NCBI RefSeq assembly: GCF_003865075.1
Contig: NZ_BHWB01000008.1
Location: 1 to 64,000 of the forward strand
Source of the DNA: Bacteroides faecalis
GTDB lineage: Bacteria > Bacteroidota > Bacteroidia > Bacteroidales > Bacteroidaceae
Length of the DNA stretch: 64,000 nt
Reading direction: 5' to 3'
Both the position numbers and the translations under genes were made by a program. Below the pieces are notes generated by a model, which was given only the letters and a program-made list of their open reading frames with translations, was not told the origin of the DNA and did not search any database. This document shows, in pieces, positions 50,954 through 60,255 of the stretch. The number at the start of each line of letters is the position of its first letter. Positions within the stretch are counted from its first letter, which is position 1.

Positions 50954-52218
50954 ATTACTACTCTTCGGGTGTTTTTATCAATGCGGAAGCGGTTATCCGT
51001 CCTTTCACCTATCAGCCAGGCGATTTGTTCGTTGCAGCAAAGTACCCATTGGCGTTCTTTCTGAGTGATAGAGAATTTACGGTCGGTCAGATAATCGCTT
51101 ACTTTTTTCTTTCCTTTCATTCCAAATGGAATAAAAGTGTCTCCTGTTTGGCATCTGCGAAGGGTAATGGTTCCACTTAGTTTATCTGCATCAAAGCAAG
51201 CTACTTCTTTTTCGTGGGGAATTTGGAAATCGGTTGTGTATTCACCTTCTTCTCTGATTAACTGAAAAGAAGGTGTATCTTCTCTCTCCGGTCGTATCTT
51301 TTCCAATAACAGGAAATCACGATCTTTGATCACTTTCCACTCTTTGTTGCTGAATTGTTTTCCCGACTGCCCGTCGAGTGAATGGTAGATATCTTTGATT
51401 TGTGTCGGGTTAAATCCCAGTGGGTGTAATATTTCAAATAAAACGGTTTCGGGAGCGGGTTCTTGCAATATGGCGCTGATTAGAATACCTTCCGAAGTTA
51501 TCACCCTGGCTTTTGCTTCCGATATACTTTTATTATATATGGTAGCTACATCATTTAGGTGATTGCTTGTTGTAATTAGGCTATTTTTGATGGCTGGGTT
51601 GATTTCCTGCATCAGTGGAAGTAAGTGGAGTCGGATTTTATTACGAGTATATTCGTCCTCCAGATTAGTGCTGTCTGTAACATATTTTTGTTTGATATTT
51701 TGTAAATAGCAGATAATTTCTTTCCGGCTGACACAAAGAAGTGGGCGGACTATGTACCCGTTTATAGGACGTATACCTAATAAACCGGTGATCCCTGTTC
51801 CACGAATGAGATTTAATAACATTGTTTCTATACTGTCGTCTTGGTGATGGGCAACAGCGATCCTATCTGCATGACATTCAATTCTTTTCTTCTCAAACCA
51901 TTCGTACCGAAGCTCTCTGGCAGCCATTTCTATCGAAATACGTTTCTCTTCAGCATATCGGATTGTATCGAAATCAATGATGTGCAATGGAATATTATAT
52001 TGTTGGCAAAGCTGGCATACAAACATTTCGTCGCGGTCAGATTCCTTACCTCGTAGGTGAAAATTACAATGTGCAGCTTCACAATCATAGCCGAGTGAAT
52101 GAAGAATACGCAATAGAGACACTGAATCGGCTCCACCACTCAATGCTACAAGTATTTTACTGTTTTGAGAAAATAGTTGTTCTTTTTCGATGTATCGTAT
52201 GACTCGCTGTTCAATCAT
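50938..52218 (-). CDS. tilS: tRNA(Ile)-lysidine synthase
   Basis: 426 residues from the ATG at 52218; the frame to 52281 runs through the promoter. N-type ATP pyrophosphatase that modifies C34 of the AUA-reading tRNA-Ile to lysidine. Seen: PP-loop '[19 protein letters not shown]', '[15 protein letters not shown]', '[29 protein letters not shown]' and '[14 protein letters not shown]', then the C-terminal TilS domains with '[19 protein letters not shown]'. Essential in most bacteria. Confidence 0.95.
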   Translation of the reverse strand: MIEQRVIRYIEKEQLFSQNSKILVALSGGADSVSLLRILHSLGYDCEAAHCNFHLRGKESDRDEMFVCQLCQQYNIPLHIIDFDTIRYAEEKRISIEMAARELRYEWFEKKRIECHADRIAVAHHQDDSIETMLLNLIRGTGITGLLGIRPINGYIVRPLLCVSRKEIICYLQNIKQKYVTDSTNLEDEYTRNKIRLHLLPLMQEINPAIKNSLITTSNHLNDVATIYNKSISEAKARVITSEGILISAILQEPAPETVLFEILHPLGFNPTQIKDIYHSLDGQSGKQFSNKEWKVIKDRDFLLLEKIRPEREDTPSFQLIREEGEYTTDFQIPHEKEVACFDADKLSGTITLRRCQTGDTFIPFGMKGKKKVSDYLTDRKFSITQKERQWVLCCNEQIAWLIGERTDNRFRIDKNTRRVVIYRMV

Positions 52219-52223
52219 ATCTG

Positions 52224-52231
52224 CAAAGGTA
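52224..52231 (-). promoter_or_regulatory. -7 box of tilS, almost leaderless
   Basis: TACCTTTG on the minus strand ends only 5 bp before the tilS ATG at 52218, so the transcript would start at or next to the start codon. Confidence 0.6.
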
Positions 52232-52485
52232 TGATTTTTATCGAAAAAGCAAAAAATAAATAATCGGAGGTAAGTATTCATATTTTATTATTTTAATGCT
52301 ATCTGTCTTATACAGAGTGTATCAAAGCATTTTTTCTTATTATGTATAAAGAGGAGAGATTCTGTTCGGTGTCAATGGATACATCAATAATGTGAGAACT
52401 GTAATTTAGTTAATTTTGTCTGCTCATGGATGAAGTAATCATTGCTTGTTTTCCATGTTGTAATGAATAAAACAAGAGTAAAATT

Positions 52486-53430
52486 ATGAGAAAAGATGGA
52501 TTTAGCCGGTGTGCAGAGCGTTACATCGGCCGTTTAAGAGGAGAGGGTCGTCACGCTACAGCCCATGTGTATGAGAGTGCATTAAGGTCTTTCACTCGTT
52601 TTTGTGGTGTGTCTGGCGTATCTTTCAATCAGATTACTCGAGATCGCCTGCGTCATTATGAGCGTTATCTTTACGAGAGTAGTCTTAAACCTAACACAGT
52701 TTCAACGTATATGCGTATGCTTCGTAGTATTTACAATCGAGGAGTAGAGTCCGGTAATGCTAACTATGTCCCTTTATTGTTTCATGAGGTTTATACGGGG
52801 GTGGCTGTTCATCAAAAGAAAGCTTTGCCTGTTGGGGAACTCCATCGATTATTATATGAAGATCCCGGTACGGAACGTTTACGACGTACTCAGTCCGTTG
52901 CGGGTTTAATGTTTCAGTTCTGTGGAATGTCCTTTGCCGATTTTGCTCACTTGGAGAAAACGGCTTTGGAACAGAATATTCTCCATTATAACCGTATTAA
53001 AACTAAAACTCCTATGTGCGTAGAGATACTTGATACTGCCCGAGATACAATAAGGAGTCTTCGTAATCGTTTACCTCCCCGACCTGGTTGCCCTGATTAT
53101 CTTTTTGATATTCTATGCGGTGACAAGCCACGAAAAGATGTGCGTTCTTATCGGGAATATCAATCAGCACTCCGTAACTTTAATAATAGCCTGAAATCTC
53201 TGGCACGGGCGTTGAAGCTACGTTCCCATGTCACATCTTATACACTTCGTCATTCTTGGGCTACTACAGCTAAATATCGTGGAGTCCCTGTCGAAATGAT
53301 AAGTGAGTCTTTGGGACATACCTCTATCAAAACTACTCAAACTTACCTTAAAGGTTTTGAATTAAGAGATCGTACAGAAGTTAACAGGAAGAATTTATTT
53401 TACGTGAAAAATTATTTTGTGACTAAGTGA
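52486..53430 (+). CDS. Tyrosine recombinase of the capsule phase switch
   Basis: 314 residues. SAM-like N-terminal domain (about 10-100, 'NTVSTYMRMLRSIYNRGVESG') and catalytic domain with beta-strand Lys in 'YNRIKTKTP', Arg in 'YTLRHSWATTAKYRG', 'ESLGHTSIKTTQTYLKGF' with the His and the nucleophile Tyr. The first catalytic Arg expected in an 'R-G-M-S-F' context is not seen ('FQFCGMSFADFAHL'). Located just before an invertible promoter and upxY, as in other Bacteroides capsule loci where the linked recombinase flips the segment. Confidence 0.9.
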   Translation: MRKDGFSRCAERYIGRLRGEGRHATAHVYESALRSFTRFCGVSGVSFNQITRDRLRHYERYLYESSLKPNTVSTYMRMLRSIYNRGVESGNANYVPLLFHEVYTGVAVHQKKALPVGELHRLLYEDPGTERLRRTQSVAGLMFQFCGMSFADFAHLEKTALEQNILHYNRIKTKTPMCVEILDTARDTIRSLRNRLPPRPGCPDYLFDILCGDKPRKDVRSYREYQSALRNFNNSLKSLARALKLRSHVTSYTLRHSWATTAKYRGVPVEMISESLGHTSIKTTQTYLKGFELRDRTEVNRKNLFYVKNYFVTK

Positions 53431-53503
53431 ATTTGTGTAAATTGTTGATTTATAGTAATGAATTATGTGCGTTACTTCTTAGGTAACGGATGTGAATTCG
53501 GCG

Positions 53504-53536
53504 CAAAGATAGACAAAATTATATATAGACAGCAAA
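53504..53536 (-). promoter_or_regulatory. Capsule promoter inside invertible segment
   Basis: On the minus strand: TTTG (53533-53536), 21-bp spacer, TATCTTTG (53504-53511). As written it transcribes toward the 3' end of the recombinase gene. Confidence 0.8.
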
Positions 53537-53577
53537 TAAAAATCTCTTTTTCTTCTCAATATATGGCAAATAAATAT

Positions 53578-53610
53578 CTGAACATGAAATGGTCCAATCT
53601 TCATGTTCAG
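53578..53610. repeat. Inner 11-bp inverted repeat
   Basis: CTGAACATGAA (53578-53588) and TTCATGTTCAG (53600-53610) are exact reverse complements with an 11-nt gap, near the middle of the invertible segment. Could be an operator or accessory recombination site. Confidence 0.75.
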
Positions 53611-53674
53611 CAGTTATATGTCTTGTTTTCAAAAGAATACCCTCGATCACTAAAGATTAATACTCTTTTATAGC

Positions 53675-53723
53675 TACCCCATATTCATCCGTTACCTAAG
53701 AAGTAACGGATGAATATGGGGTA
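53675..53723. repeat. 21-bp-arm palindrome over right crossover site
   Basis: Arms 53675-53695 and 53703-53723 are exact reverse complements around CTAAGAA, centred on the right recombination site and ending 6 bp before the upxY ATG. After inversion only 10 bp of the stem would remain. Confidence 0.85.
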
Positions 53724-53729
53724 AAAAAT

Positions 53730-54314
53730 ATGATTTCATTAGAAAAAAAATCAGTAATTGCTGGGCCTATTTATGGGACAGGGGAAGGCGTAGCACACCC
53801 AAAACGTTGGTACGTTGCAATGGTTCGTATGCATCACGAGAAGAAAGTCGCCGAGCGTTTGGGCAAAATGGGGATTGACAGTTTTATTCCTGTTCAGCAG
53901 GAAATCCATCAATGGAGTGACCGTCGTAAAAAAGTAGAAGCTGTTCTTCTTCCTATGATGGTCTTTGTCCATGTTACACCTAAAGAACGCATGGAAGTTC
54001 TGACTCTTTCCACTGTCAGCCGCTATATGGTGATGCGCGGTGAAAGTACTCCTACGGTCATTCCAGATGATCAGATGGCCCGTTTCCGTTTCATGCTCGA
54101 CTATTCAGAAGAAGCCGTTCACATGAACAGCACTCCTTTGGCTCGCGGTGAAGAAGTTCGTGTGATCAAAGGTCCTTTGGCCGGTCTTGTTGGTGAGCTG
54201 GTGACTATGGATGGCAAAAGTAAAATTGCCGTTCGCCTGGATATGTTGGGTTGTGCCTGTGTCGATATGCCTATCGGTTATGTTGAACCGTTGCTAAGCC
54301 GGGTAAGCGTCTAA
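53730..54314 (+). CDS. upxY: UpxY-family capsule transcription antiterminator
   Basis: 194 residues. NusG-like: NusG N-terminal domain 'RWYVAMVRMHHEKKVAERLGKMGIDSFIPVQQEIHQWSDRRKKVEAVLLPMMVFV' and C-terminal KOW domain 'GEEVRVIKGPLAGLVGELV'. UpxY proteins bind the 5' leader of their own capsule operon and prevent early termination. First gene of the operon, just after the invertible segment. Its stop is 1 bp before upxZ. Confidence 0.95.
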   Translation: MISLEKKSVIAGPIYGTGEGVAHPKRWYVAMVRMHHEKKVAERLGKMGIDSFIPVQQEIHQWSDRRKKVEAVLLPMMVFVHVTPKERMEVLTLSTVSRYMVMRGESTPTVIPDDQMARFRFMLDYSEEAVHMNSTPLARGEEVRVIKGPLAGLVGELVTMDGKSKIAVRLDMLGCACVDMPIGYVEPLLSRVSV

Positions 54315-54315
54315 G

Positions 54316-54681
54316 ATGGATACGAGCGTATTACAGGAGAAAATCGACAACTTGTTAAGTTCAGTTCATAAGTTACTTCCTGACGGGAGTAACTTGGATA
54401 TCTATGCCGATGACCTATCTTTTTTAAATAAAAGCATTCACGACCAGATTAATGAGCTATATTTTCAGCATGGGAGAACTTCGGAGGAGGAAGCCACTTT
54501 GTGTTTAGCTCTTTTAATGGGATATAGTGTGTCGATGTATGCTAATCCCGAAGACGAATTAAAAAAACACACCATCTTACTTCGTACCCGTAACATTCTT
54601 TCCCTTCTTCCCCCATCACCTTTAAAAGAAGACCTTCTTTTAACTTATAATGAATTACAACACTCATTCTCAATTAATTGA
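54316..54681 (+). CDS. upxZ: UpxZ-family trans inhibitor
   Basis: 121 residues, helical: 'LQEKIDNLLSSVHKLLPDGSNLDIYADDLSFLNKSIHDQI', 'TSEEEATLCLALLMGYSVSMYANPED', 'KHTILLRTRNILSLLPPSPLKEDLLLTYNEL'. UpxZ proteins follow upxY and inhibit the UpxY of other capsule loci, so that one capsule is expressed per cell. Position and size fit this role. Confidence 0.92.
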   Translation: MDTSVLQEKIDNLLSSVHKLLPDGSNLDIYADDLSFLNKSIHDQINELYFQHGRTSEEEATLCLALLMGYSVSMYANPEDELKKHTILLRTRNILSLLPPSPLKEDLLLTYNELQHSFSIN

Positions 54682-54699
54682 TATTTATTTGATTAGTAA

Positions 54700-57114
54700 A
54701 TGAAAATACAAAACCTATTTCGCTTATTTCTATTAGTTCTAGTGTTGAGTAGCACCTCTTTGCTGATGGCTCAGACTATGAGTGACCAACAAGTCCTTGA
54801 ATATGTCAAAGAGGGTATCAAACAAGGCAAGGAACAGAAACAAATGGCCGCAGAATTAGCCCGTAAAGGTGTAACCAAGGAACAAGCCATTCGAGTAAAA
54901 GAATTATACGAGAAACAGAATAATGTAAACACTTCCAATGCTACCGGTACAGATATAAATGAATCTCGCCTTCGCGAAGAGATGAAAGAAAACACTTCCG
55001 ACATGTTGGAAGACCATCCCAGTACTCAAGATTTATCCCGCGAAGATCAAGTATTCGGACGCAATATCTTTAATACTAGAAATCTGACATTTGAACCAAG
55101 TTCCAATCTTGCTACTCCGCCTAACTATCGCTTGGGCCCCGGCGATGAAGTCATTATTGATATCTGGGGCGCCAGCCAGAATACCATCCGTCAAGCTATC
55201 TCTCCTGACGGAACGATTAATATCCAGAAGATCGGTCCTGTCTATCTGAGTGGTCTGACCGTTTCTGAAGCCAATGATTATCTGAAGAAATCGTTGAATA
55301 AAATCTATAACGGCCTTAATAACGCTACCGATCCGAGTTCCGATATTCGCCTGACCCTGGGCAATATCCGTACCATCCAGATAAATATCATGGGAGAAGT
55401 CGTTCAGCCCGGTACCTACGCCCTTTCCGCTTTCTCCACAGTCTTCCACGCCCTCTATCGTGCAGGCGGTGTGAGTGATATCGGTAGTCTGCGCAACGTC
55501 CAACTAGTGCGCAATGGCAAGAAACTTACCACCATCGACGTCTACGAATTCATCATGAAAGGCAACGCCCAAGATGACATCCGTCTTCAGGAAGGCGATG
55601 TTGTCATCGTTCCTGCCTATGACGTTCTGGTAAAGCTAAGCGGTAAAGTAAAACGCCCGATGCGTTTTGAAATGAAGCCAGACGAACCCCTTTCCACCTT
55701 AATCAAATACGCCGGTGGCTTTGATGCCGACGCCTATACCCGTTCTTTGCGTGTTGTACGCCAGAATGGTGAGGAATACGAAGTAAATACAGTCAAAGAT
55801 ATCGATTATAGCATCTATAAGATGCGTAACGGTGATGTAGTAACCGCCGAAGCCATCCTGAACCGCTTCACCAACAAGCTTGAAGTTCGCGGTGCAGTTT
55901 ATCGTCCCGGTATCTACCAGCTGAGCGGTACCCTGAATACCATTCGTGAACTGGTGAATGAAGCCCAAGGTCTGACCGGTGATGCTTTCCTGAACCGTTC
56001 AGTTTTATACCGTCAGCATGATGATTTAACCACCGAAGTATTACCCATCGATATCAAGTCCATCATGGACGGCACTTCTCCTAATATTGCCTTGCAAAAG
56101 AACGATATCCTATATATCCCCAGCATTCATGATTTGTCCGACCGCGGTAATATCACCGTTCATGGTGAAGTCGCCAAACCCGATTCCTATCCTTATGCCG
56201 ATAACATGACCTTGGAGGACCTGATCATTCAAGCAGGTGGTTTACGCGAGGCCGCTTCAACCGTTCGCGTTGATGTAACCAGACGCATCAAGAATCCCCG
56301 TAGTACGGCCGATAACGACACCATTGGCCAAATGTTCTCTTTTTCCTTGAAAGACGGTTTTGTCATCGACGGTCAGTCCGGTTTTGTTCTTCAGCCCTAT
56401 GATGAAGTCTATGTCCGTCGCAGTCCGGGTTACCAGGCACAACAAAACGTAGGTATAGAAGGTGAGATATTGTTTGGTGGTACTTATGCCTTGACTAGCC
56501 GCGAAGAACGTCTCTCTGATTTGGTGAATAAGGCCGGCGGTGCTACAAATTACGCTTACTTACGTGGTGCCAAACTGACTCGAGTAGCCAATGCCAGTGA
56601 GAAAAAACGTATGGCGAATGTGGTTCATTTAATGCGACGTCAGTTGGGAGAAGCGATGGTTGATTCTTTGGGAATCGATGTTGAGGATACCTTTACCGTA
56701 GGCATTGATTTGGAGAAAGCATTAGCTAATCCTAAAAGCTCGGTTGATCTTGTTCTACGTGAGGGTGATGTCATTTCCATTCCGAAGAATACGAATACAG
56801 TCACTATCAACGGTGCTGTAATGGTGCCAAATACAGTATCTTACTTAGAAGGTAAGGATGTTAATTATTATTTAAACCAATCTGGTGGATATTCTGACAA
56901 TGCCAAGAAGAGCAAGAAATTTATCGTATACATGAATGGTCAGGTGACTAAGGTAAAAGGTAATGGTAGAAAACAGATTGAGTCCGGTTGTGAGATCATT
57001 GTTCCGAGCAAGTCGAAGAAGCGTACTAATATGGGTGAGATTTTGGGTTATGCCACTTCTTTCAGTTCTTTGGGCATAATGATTGCTTCTATTGCTAACT
57101 TGATAAAGAAATAA
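54700..57114 (+). CDS. Wza-like polysaccharide export protein
   Basis: 804 residues with signal peptide ('LVLSSTSLLMAQ'). After a short helical region with 'QMAAELARKGVTKEQAI' it has the Poly_export domain ('YRLGPGDEVIIDIWGASQNTIRQAISPDGTINIQKIGPVYLSGL') and about five SLBB repeats ('IMGEVVQPGTYAL', 'LSGKVKRPMRFEM', 'VRGAVYRPGIYQL', 'VHGEVAKPDSYPY', 'IEGEILFGGTYAL'), longer than E. coli Wza, as usual in Bacteroides. Forms the outer-membrane channel for capsule export; ends with a C-terminal hydrophobic helix. Confidence 0.93.
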   Translation: MKIQNLFRLFLLVLVLSSTSLLMAQTMSDQQVLEYVKEGIKQGKEQKQMAAELARKGVTKEQAIRVKELYEKQNNVNTSNATGTDINESRLREEMKENTSDMLEDHPSTQDLSREDQVFGRNIFNTRNLTFEPSSNLATPPNYRLGPGDEVIIDIWGASQNTIRQAISPDGTINIQKIGPVYLSGLTVSEANDYLKKSLNKIYNGLNNATDPSSDIRLTLGNIRTIQINIMGEVVQPGTYALSAFSTVFHALYRAGGVSDIGSLRNVQLVRNGKKLTTIDVYEFIMKGNAQDDIRLQEGDVVIVPAYDVLVKLSGKVKRPMRFEMKPDEPLSTLIKYAGGFDADAYTRSLRVVRQNGEEYEVNTVKDIDYSIYKMRNGDVVTAEAILNRFTNKLEVRGAVYRPGIYQLSGTLNTIRELVNEAQGLTGDAFLNRSVLYRQHDDLTTEVLPIDIKSIMDGTSPNIALQKNDILYIPSIHDLSDRGNITVHGEVAKPDSYPYADNMTLEDLIIQAGGLREAASTVRVDVTRRIKNPRSTADNDTIGQMFSFSLKDGFVIDGQSGFVLQPYDEVYVRRSPGYQAQQNVGIEGEILFGGTYALTSREERLSDLVNKAGGATNYAYLRGAKLTRVANASEKKRMANVVHLMRRQLGEAMVDSLGIDVEDTFTVGIDLEKALANPKSSVDLVLREGDVISIPKNTNTVTINGAVMVPNTVSYLEGKDVNYYLNQSGGYSDNAKKSKKFIVYMNGQVTKVKGNGRKQIESGCEIIVPSKSKKRTNMGEILGYATSFSSLGIMIASIANLIKK

Positions 57115-57126
57115 TAGATACCTATT

Positions 57127-58257
57127 ATGACAGAACAGAAACTAGATAAAGAAACCCTATCTGTTTCCAACACATCAAAAGCAGATGAGATGGAAATTGA
57201 TCTGATGGATATTTTACGCAAAATAATCGGTATCCGCAAGACTTTGTATAAGGCTGCTGGGATAGGATTAATCATAGGCATTATAGTTGCTTTAAGTATT
57301 CCGAAACAATATACTGTTCAAATTACCTTATCTCCCGAAATGGGAAACTCTAAAGGAAACAATGGGCTTGCCGGTCTTGCCGCTTCTTTTTTAGGTAGTG
57401 GAGCAACAGTTGGTGATGGTATGGATGCATTGAATGCCTCTCTTTCGTCTGATATTGTATCTTCTACACCTTTTTTATTGGAACTTTTAGAGATCAATGT
57501 TCCTGTTTCAGATAAAGGCGGGAACACAACTTTGACATCTTATTTGGATACACAGTCTTCTCCTTGGTGGAGCTATGTTTTTGGTATACCTGGTATGGTA
57601 ATAGGTGGTGTGAAATCATTATTTACTGTTGACAATGAAGAGAGTACTGTTGATAAAATGAGATCTGGAATGATTACATTAACCAAAGAAGAAAAAGAAA
57701 AAATAGATGCTTTAAAGAAAAATATATCGGCTACAGTAGACAATAAAACAGCCATGACTAGTGTTTCTGTGGTTTTTCAGAATCCTAAGGTTGCTGCAGT
57801 TGTTGCTGATTCGGTTGTCCATAAATTACAGGAATGTATAACGGGTTATCGTACTTCCAAAGCTAAGGAAGATTGCATATATTTAGAGAAACTATTTAAA
57901 GAGCGTCAGGACGAGTATTATACTGCTCAGAAGAAGTATGCGACTTATGTAGATACTCATGATAATTTGATTCTTCAGAGTGTTCGTGCTGAACAGGAAC
58001 GTTTACAGAATGATATGAGTTTAGCCTATCAAGTTTATAGTCAGGTTGCTAATCAATTGCAAGTAGCCCGAGCAAAAGTTCAGGAAGAGAAACCTGTGTT
58101 TGCGATAGTAGAACCTGCCGTCGTTCCACAACAACCTTCCGGTACAGGAAAGAAGACGTATGTGATACTTTTTGTATTCTTGGCTGTAGTTGTCACGTCA
58201 GTGTGGAAGCTATGGGCAAAAGATCTTTTGGATAAGCTGAAGAAAGAGCTAGTATAA
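57127..58257 (+). CDS. Wzz-like chain-length determinant
   Basis: 376 residues. N-terminal cytoplasmic 'IDLMDILRKIIGIRKTLYKAAG', transmembrane helix at about 38-58, periplasmic coiled coil (about 250-325), and second helix at about 346-366 preceded by 'VVPQQPSGTGKKTYVILFVF'. No fused tyrosine kinase. Sets capsule chain length with Wzy/Wzx. Starts 12 bp after the Wza-like gene. Confidence 0.92.
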   Translation: MTEQKLDKETLSVSNTSKADEMEIDLMDILRKIIGIRKTLYKAAGIGLIIGIIVALSIPKQYTVQITLSPEMGNSKGNNGLAGLAASFLGSGATVGDGMDALNASLSSDIVSSTPFLLELLEINVPVSDKGGNTTLTSYLDTQSSPWWSYVFGIPGMVIGGVKSLFTVDNEESTVDKMRSGMITLTKEEKEKIDALKKNISATVDNKTAMTSVSVVFQNPKVAAVVADSVVHKLQECITGYRTSKAKEDCIYLEKLFKERQDEYYTAQKKYATYVDTHDNLILQSVRAEQERLQNDMSLAYQVYSQVANQLQVARAKVQEEKPVFAIVEPAVVPQQPSGTGKKTYVILFVFLAVVVTSVWKLWAKDLLDKLKKELV

Positions 58258-58288
58258 TGTTTAAAGGGGAATCTATAGATATATCATC

Positions 58289-60232
58289 ATGAAGAAATCA
58301 TTGGAAAAGTTCCTTCAATACACCAGTCGGAATTTTTTTAGTTGCTGGCTGATTTTGGGGGTAGATACAATTATTGCCAGTTTATGTACATTGTTTACAT
58401 TTGTCGGCATTCATTACATTACAGGTATAGACTGGAATGCGATTCAATTGATTAAGGTAATAGCTGTTGCTTTATTGTCAAGTGCAGTTGGAGATCTGAT
58501 ATTCAATACATTCCGTAATACGATTCGTTATTCCGAGATAAAGGACCTGTGGCGTATCACCTGCAGTGTTTTGTTTAAAACGGCTTGTATGGCTGTTTTT
58601 GTTTTCTTCTTTTTTGAGGGGGATAAACTATTCGGCAGTCAGAATCTGGTATTTGTCATTTCTGACGGAATGCTAACTCTAGTCACTTTGATAGGTCTGC
58701 GAGTCTTAGTCATTGTCACCTATGAATCCTTAATTGGTATTGTCCGTAAAACAGATACAAAGATCTTAATTTATGGCACTGACGACAAAAGTGTTGCTCT
58801 TAAAACCCGTTTGCGTAATAGTTCTCATTATAAAATAGTGGGCTTTTGTATCTATAGTCCTGACCATAGTCGTCGAATACTGGTGGACTCTCGGGTTTAT
58901 TCTTTTAGTAATAAAGAGAGTTTTGATCTTCTGATAACAAAACATCATATTCAGGGCATTCTATTTGCTCGTAATGAATCCATCAAAGAAGAAGAAAATC
59001 GCTTGCTTGAATACTGTAAAAGTAGCGGCATCAAAACAATGATAGCTCCTTCTATCAGTGAGGCTGATACAGATGGATTCTTTCATCAATTTGTTCGTCC
59101 CATTCGGATAGAAGATCTCTTGGGACGCGAAGAAATCAAAATCGATATGCAAGAGATTGCTTTCGAATATTGTAATAAGACTATCTTGGTAACAGGAGCA
59201 GCCGGAAGTATTGGTAGTGAGTTGTGCCGTCAGTTGGCTCAGATTGGAGTCCGTAAATTAATCTTGTTTGATTCTGCCGAAACTCCCCTTCATAATGTCC
59301 GTTTGGAGTTTGAGAAGAAATATCCTAATATTGATTTTGTCCCTGTCATTGGTGATGTTCGTGTGAAACAACGCATACGTATGGTTTTCGACCTATATCA
59401 TCCTCAAATCGTGTTCCACGCTGCCGCTTACAAACATGTTCCCTTAATGGAAGAGAATCCTTGCGAGGCAGTTTATGTGAACGTAATTGGTTCCCGTCAG
59501 ATCGCAGAAATGGCGGTGGAATATGAAGCTGAGAAGATGATTATGATCTCAACGGATAAAGCTGTCAATCCAACGAATGTGATGGGAGCTTCCAAGCGTT
59601 TGGCTGAAATTTATGTCCAAAGCTTGGGAACTGCTATCAAAGAAGGCAAGGTCAAAGGTAAGACTAAATTTATCACTACCCGTTTTGGAAATGTACTAGG
59701 TAGTAATGGTTCCGTAATTCCCCGTTTCAAAGAACAAATCGAAAATGGAGGGCCTGTGACGGTAACTCATCCTGATATCATTCGTTACTTTATGACTATT
59801 CCCGAAGCTTGTCGTTTGGTAATGGAAGCTGGTATGATGGGGCAGGGTAATGAGATTTTTGTCTTTGAAATGGGAGAACCAGTGAAGATTGTAGATCTTG
59901 CTGTGCGTATGATTGAATTGGCCGGTTATCGCTTAGATGAGGATATAAAAATCGAGTTTACAGGTTTACGTCCCGGTGAAAAGTTGTATGAAGAATTATT
60001 GAGCACTGAGGAGAACACTCTTCCAACTTCCAATAAGAAGATCAAAATTGCTAAAGTTCGTCGTTATGAGTATAATGACGTGTTAGAAGCTTATGCTGAT
60101 TTTGAGAATCTTGCTCGTAATGTAGAGATAATGAATACAGTTGCTTTAATGAAGAGGATTGTCCCAGAGTTTATTTCTAAAAACTCCCGGTTTGATGTCT
60201 TGGATAAAGGAAACTCTTTAGGTGAAAAATAA
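58289..60232 (+). CDS. CapD/WbpM-like UDP-sugar 4,6-dehydratase, membrane-bound
   Basis: 647 residues. Four N-terminal transmembrane helices, a CoA-binding-like Rossmann half ('KILIYGTDDKSVALK'), then a short-chain dehydrogenase domain with NAD site 'VTGAAGSIGSELCRQ' at residue 300, 'DVRVKQRIRMVFDLYHPQIVFHAAAYKHVPLME', 'ISTDKAVNPTNVMGASKRLAE' where Met replaces the usual catalytic Tyr as in WbpM/FlaA1. Makes 4-keto-6-deoxy-UDP-HexNAc from UDP-GlcNAc, the entry to many capsule amino sugars. Confidence 0.93.
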   Translation: MKKSLEKFLQYTSRNFFSCWLILGVDTIIASLCTLFTFVGIHYITGIDWNAIQLIKVIAVALLSSAVGDLIFNTFRNTIRYSEIKDLWRITCSVLFKTACMAVFVFFFFEGDKLFGSQNLVFVISDGMLTLVTLIGLRVLVIVTYESLIGIVRKTDTKILIYGTDDKSVALKTRLRNSSHYKIVGFCIYSPDHSRRILVDSRVYSFSNKESFDLLITKHHIQGILFARNESIKEEENRLLEYCKSSGIKTMIAPSISEADTDGFFHQFVRPIRIEDLLGREEIKIDMQEIAFEYCNKTILVTGAAGSIGSELCRQLAQIGVRKLILFDSAETPLHNVRLEFEKKYPNIDFVPVIGDVRVKQRIRMVFDLYHPQIVFHAAAYKHVPLMEENPCEAVYVNVIGSRQIAEMAVEYEAEKMIMISTDKAVNPTNVMGASKRLAEIYVQSLGTAIKEGKVKGKTKFITTRFGNVLGSNGSVIPRFKEQIENGGPVTVTHPDIIRYFMTIPEACRLVMEAGMMGQGNEIFVFEMGEPVKIVDLAVRMIELAGYRLDEDIKIEFTGLRPGEKLYEELLSTEENTLPTSNKKIKIAKVRRYEYNDVLEAYADFENLARNVEIMNTVALMKRIVPEFISKNSRFDVLDKGNSLGEK

Positions 60233-60255
60233 ATTTGCCAATAAGAAAAATATTA

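Larger units (their letters stand above)
53470..53708. promoter_or_regulatory. Invertible promoter segment, OFF orientation
   Basis: Bounded by 23-bp perfect inverted repeats (53470-53492 and 53686-53708) whose cores are GTTAC-N7-GTAAC dyads, the expected layout of a tyrosine-recombinase crossover site. Inside, a promoter (TATCTTTG and TTTG, see next entry) points left, away from upxY. Inversion would place the -7 box at about 53667-53674 facing upxY at 53730. Confidence 0.9.
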
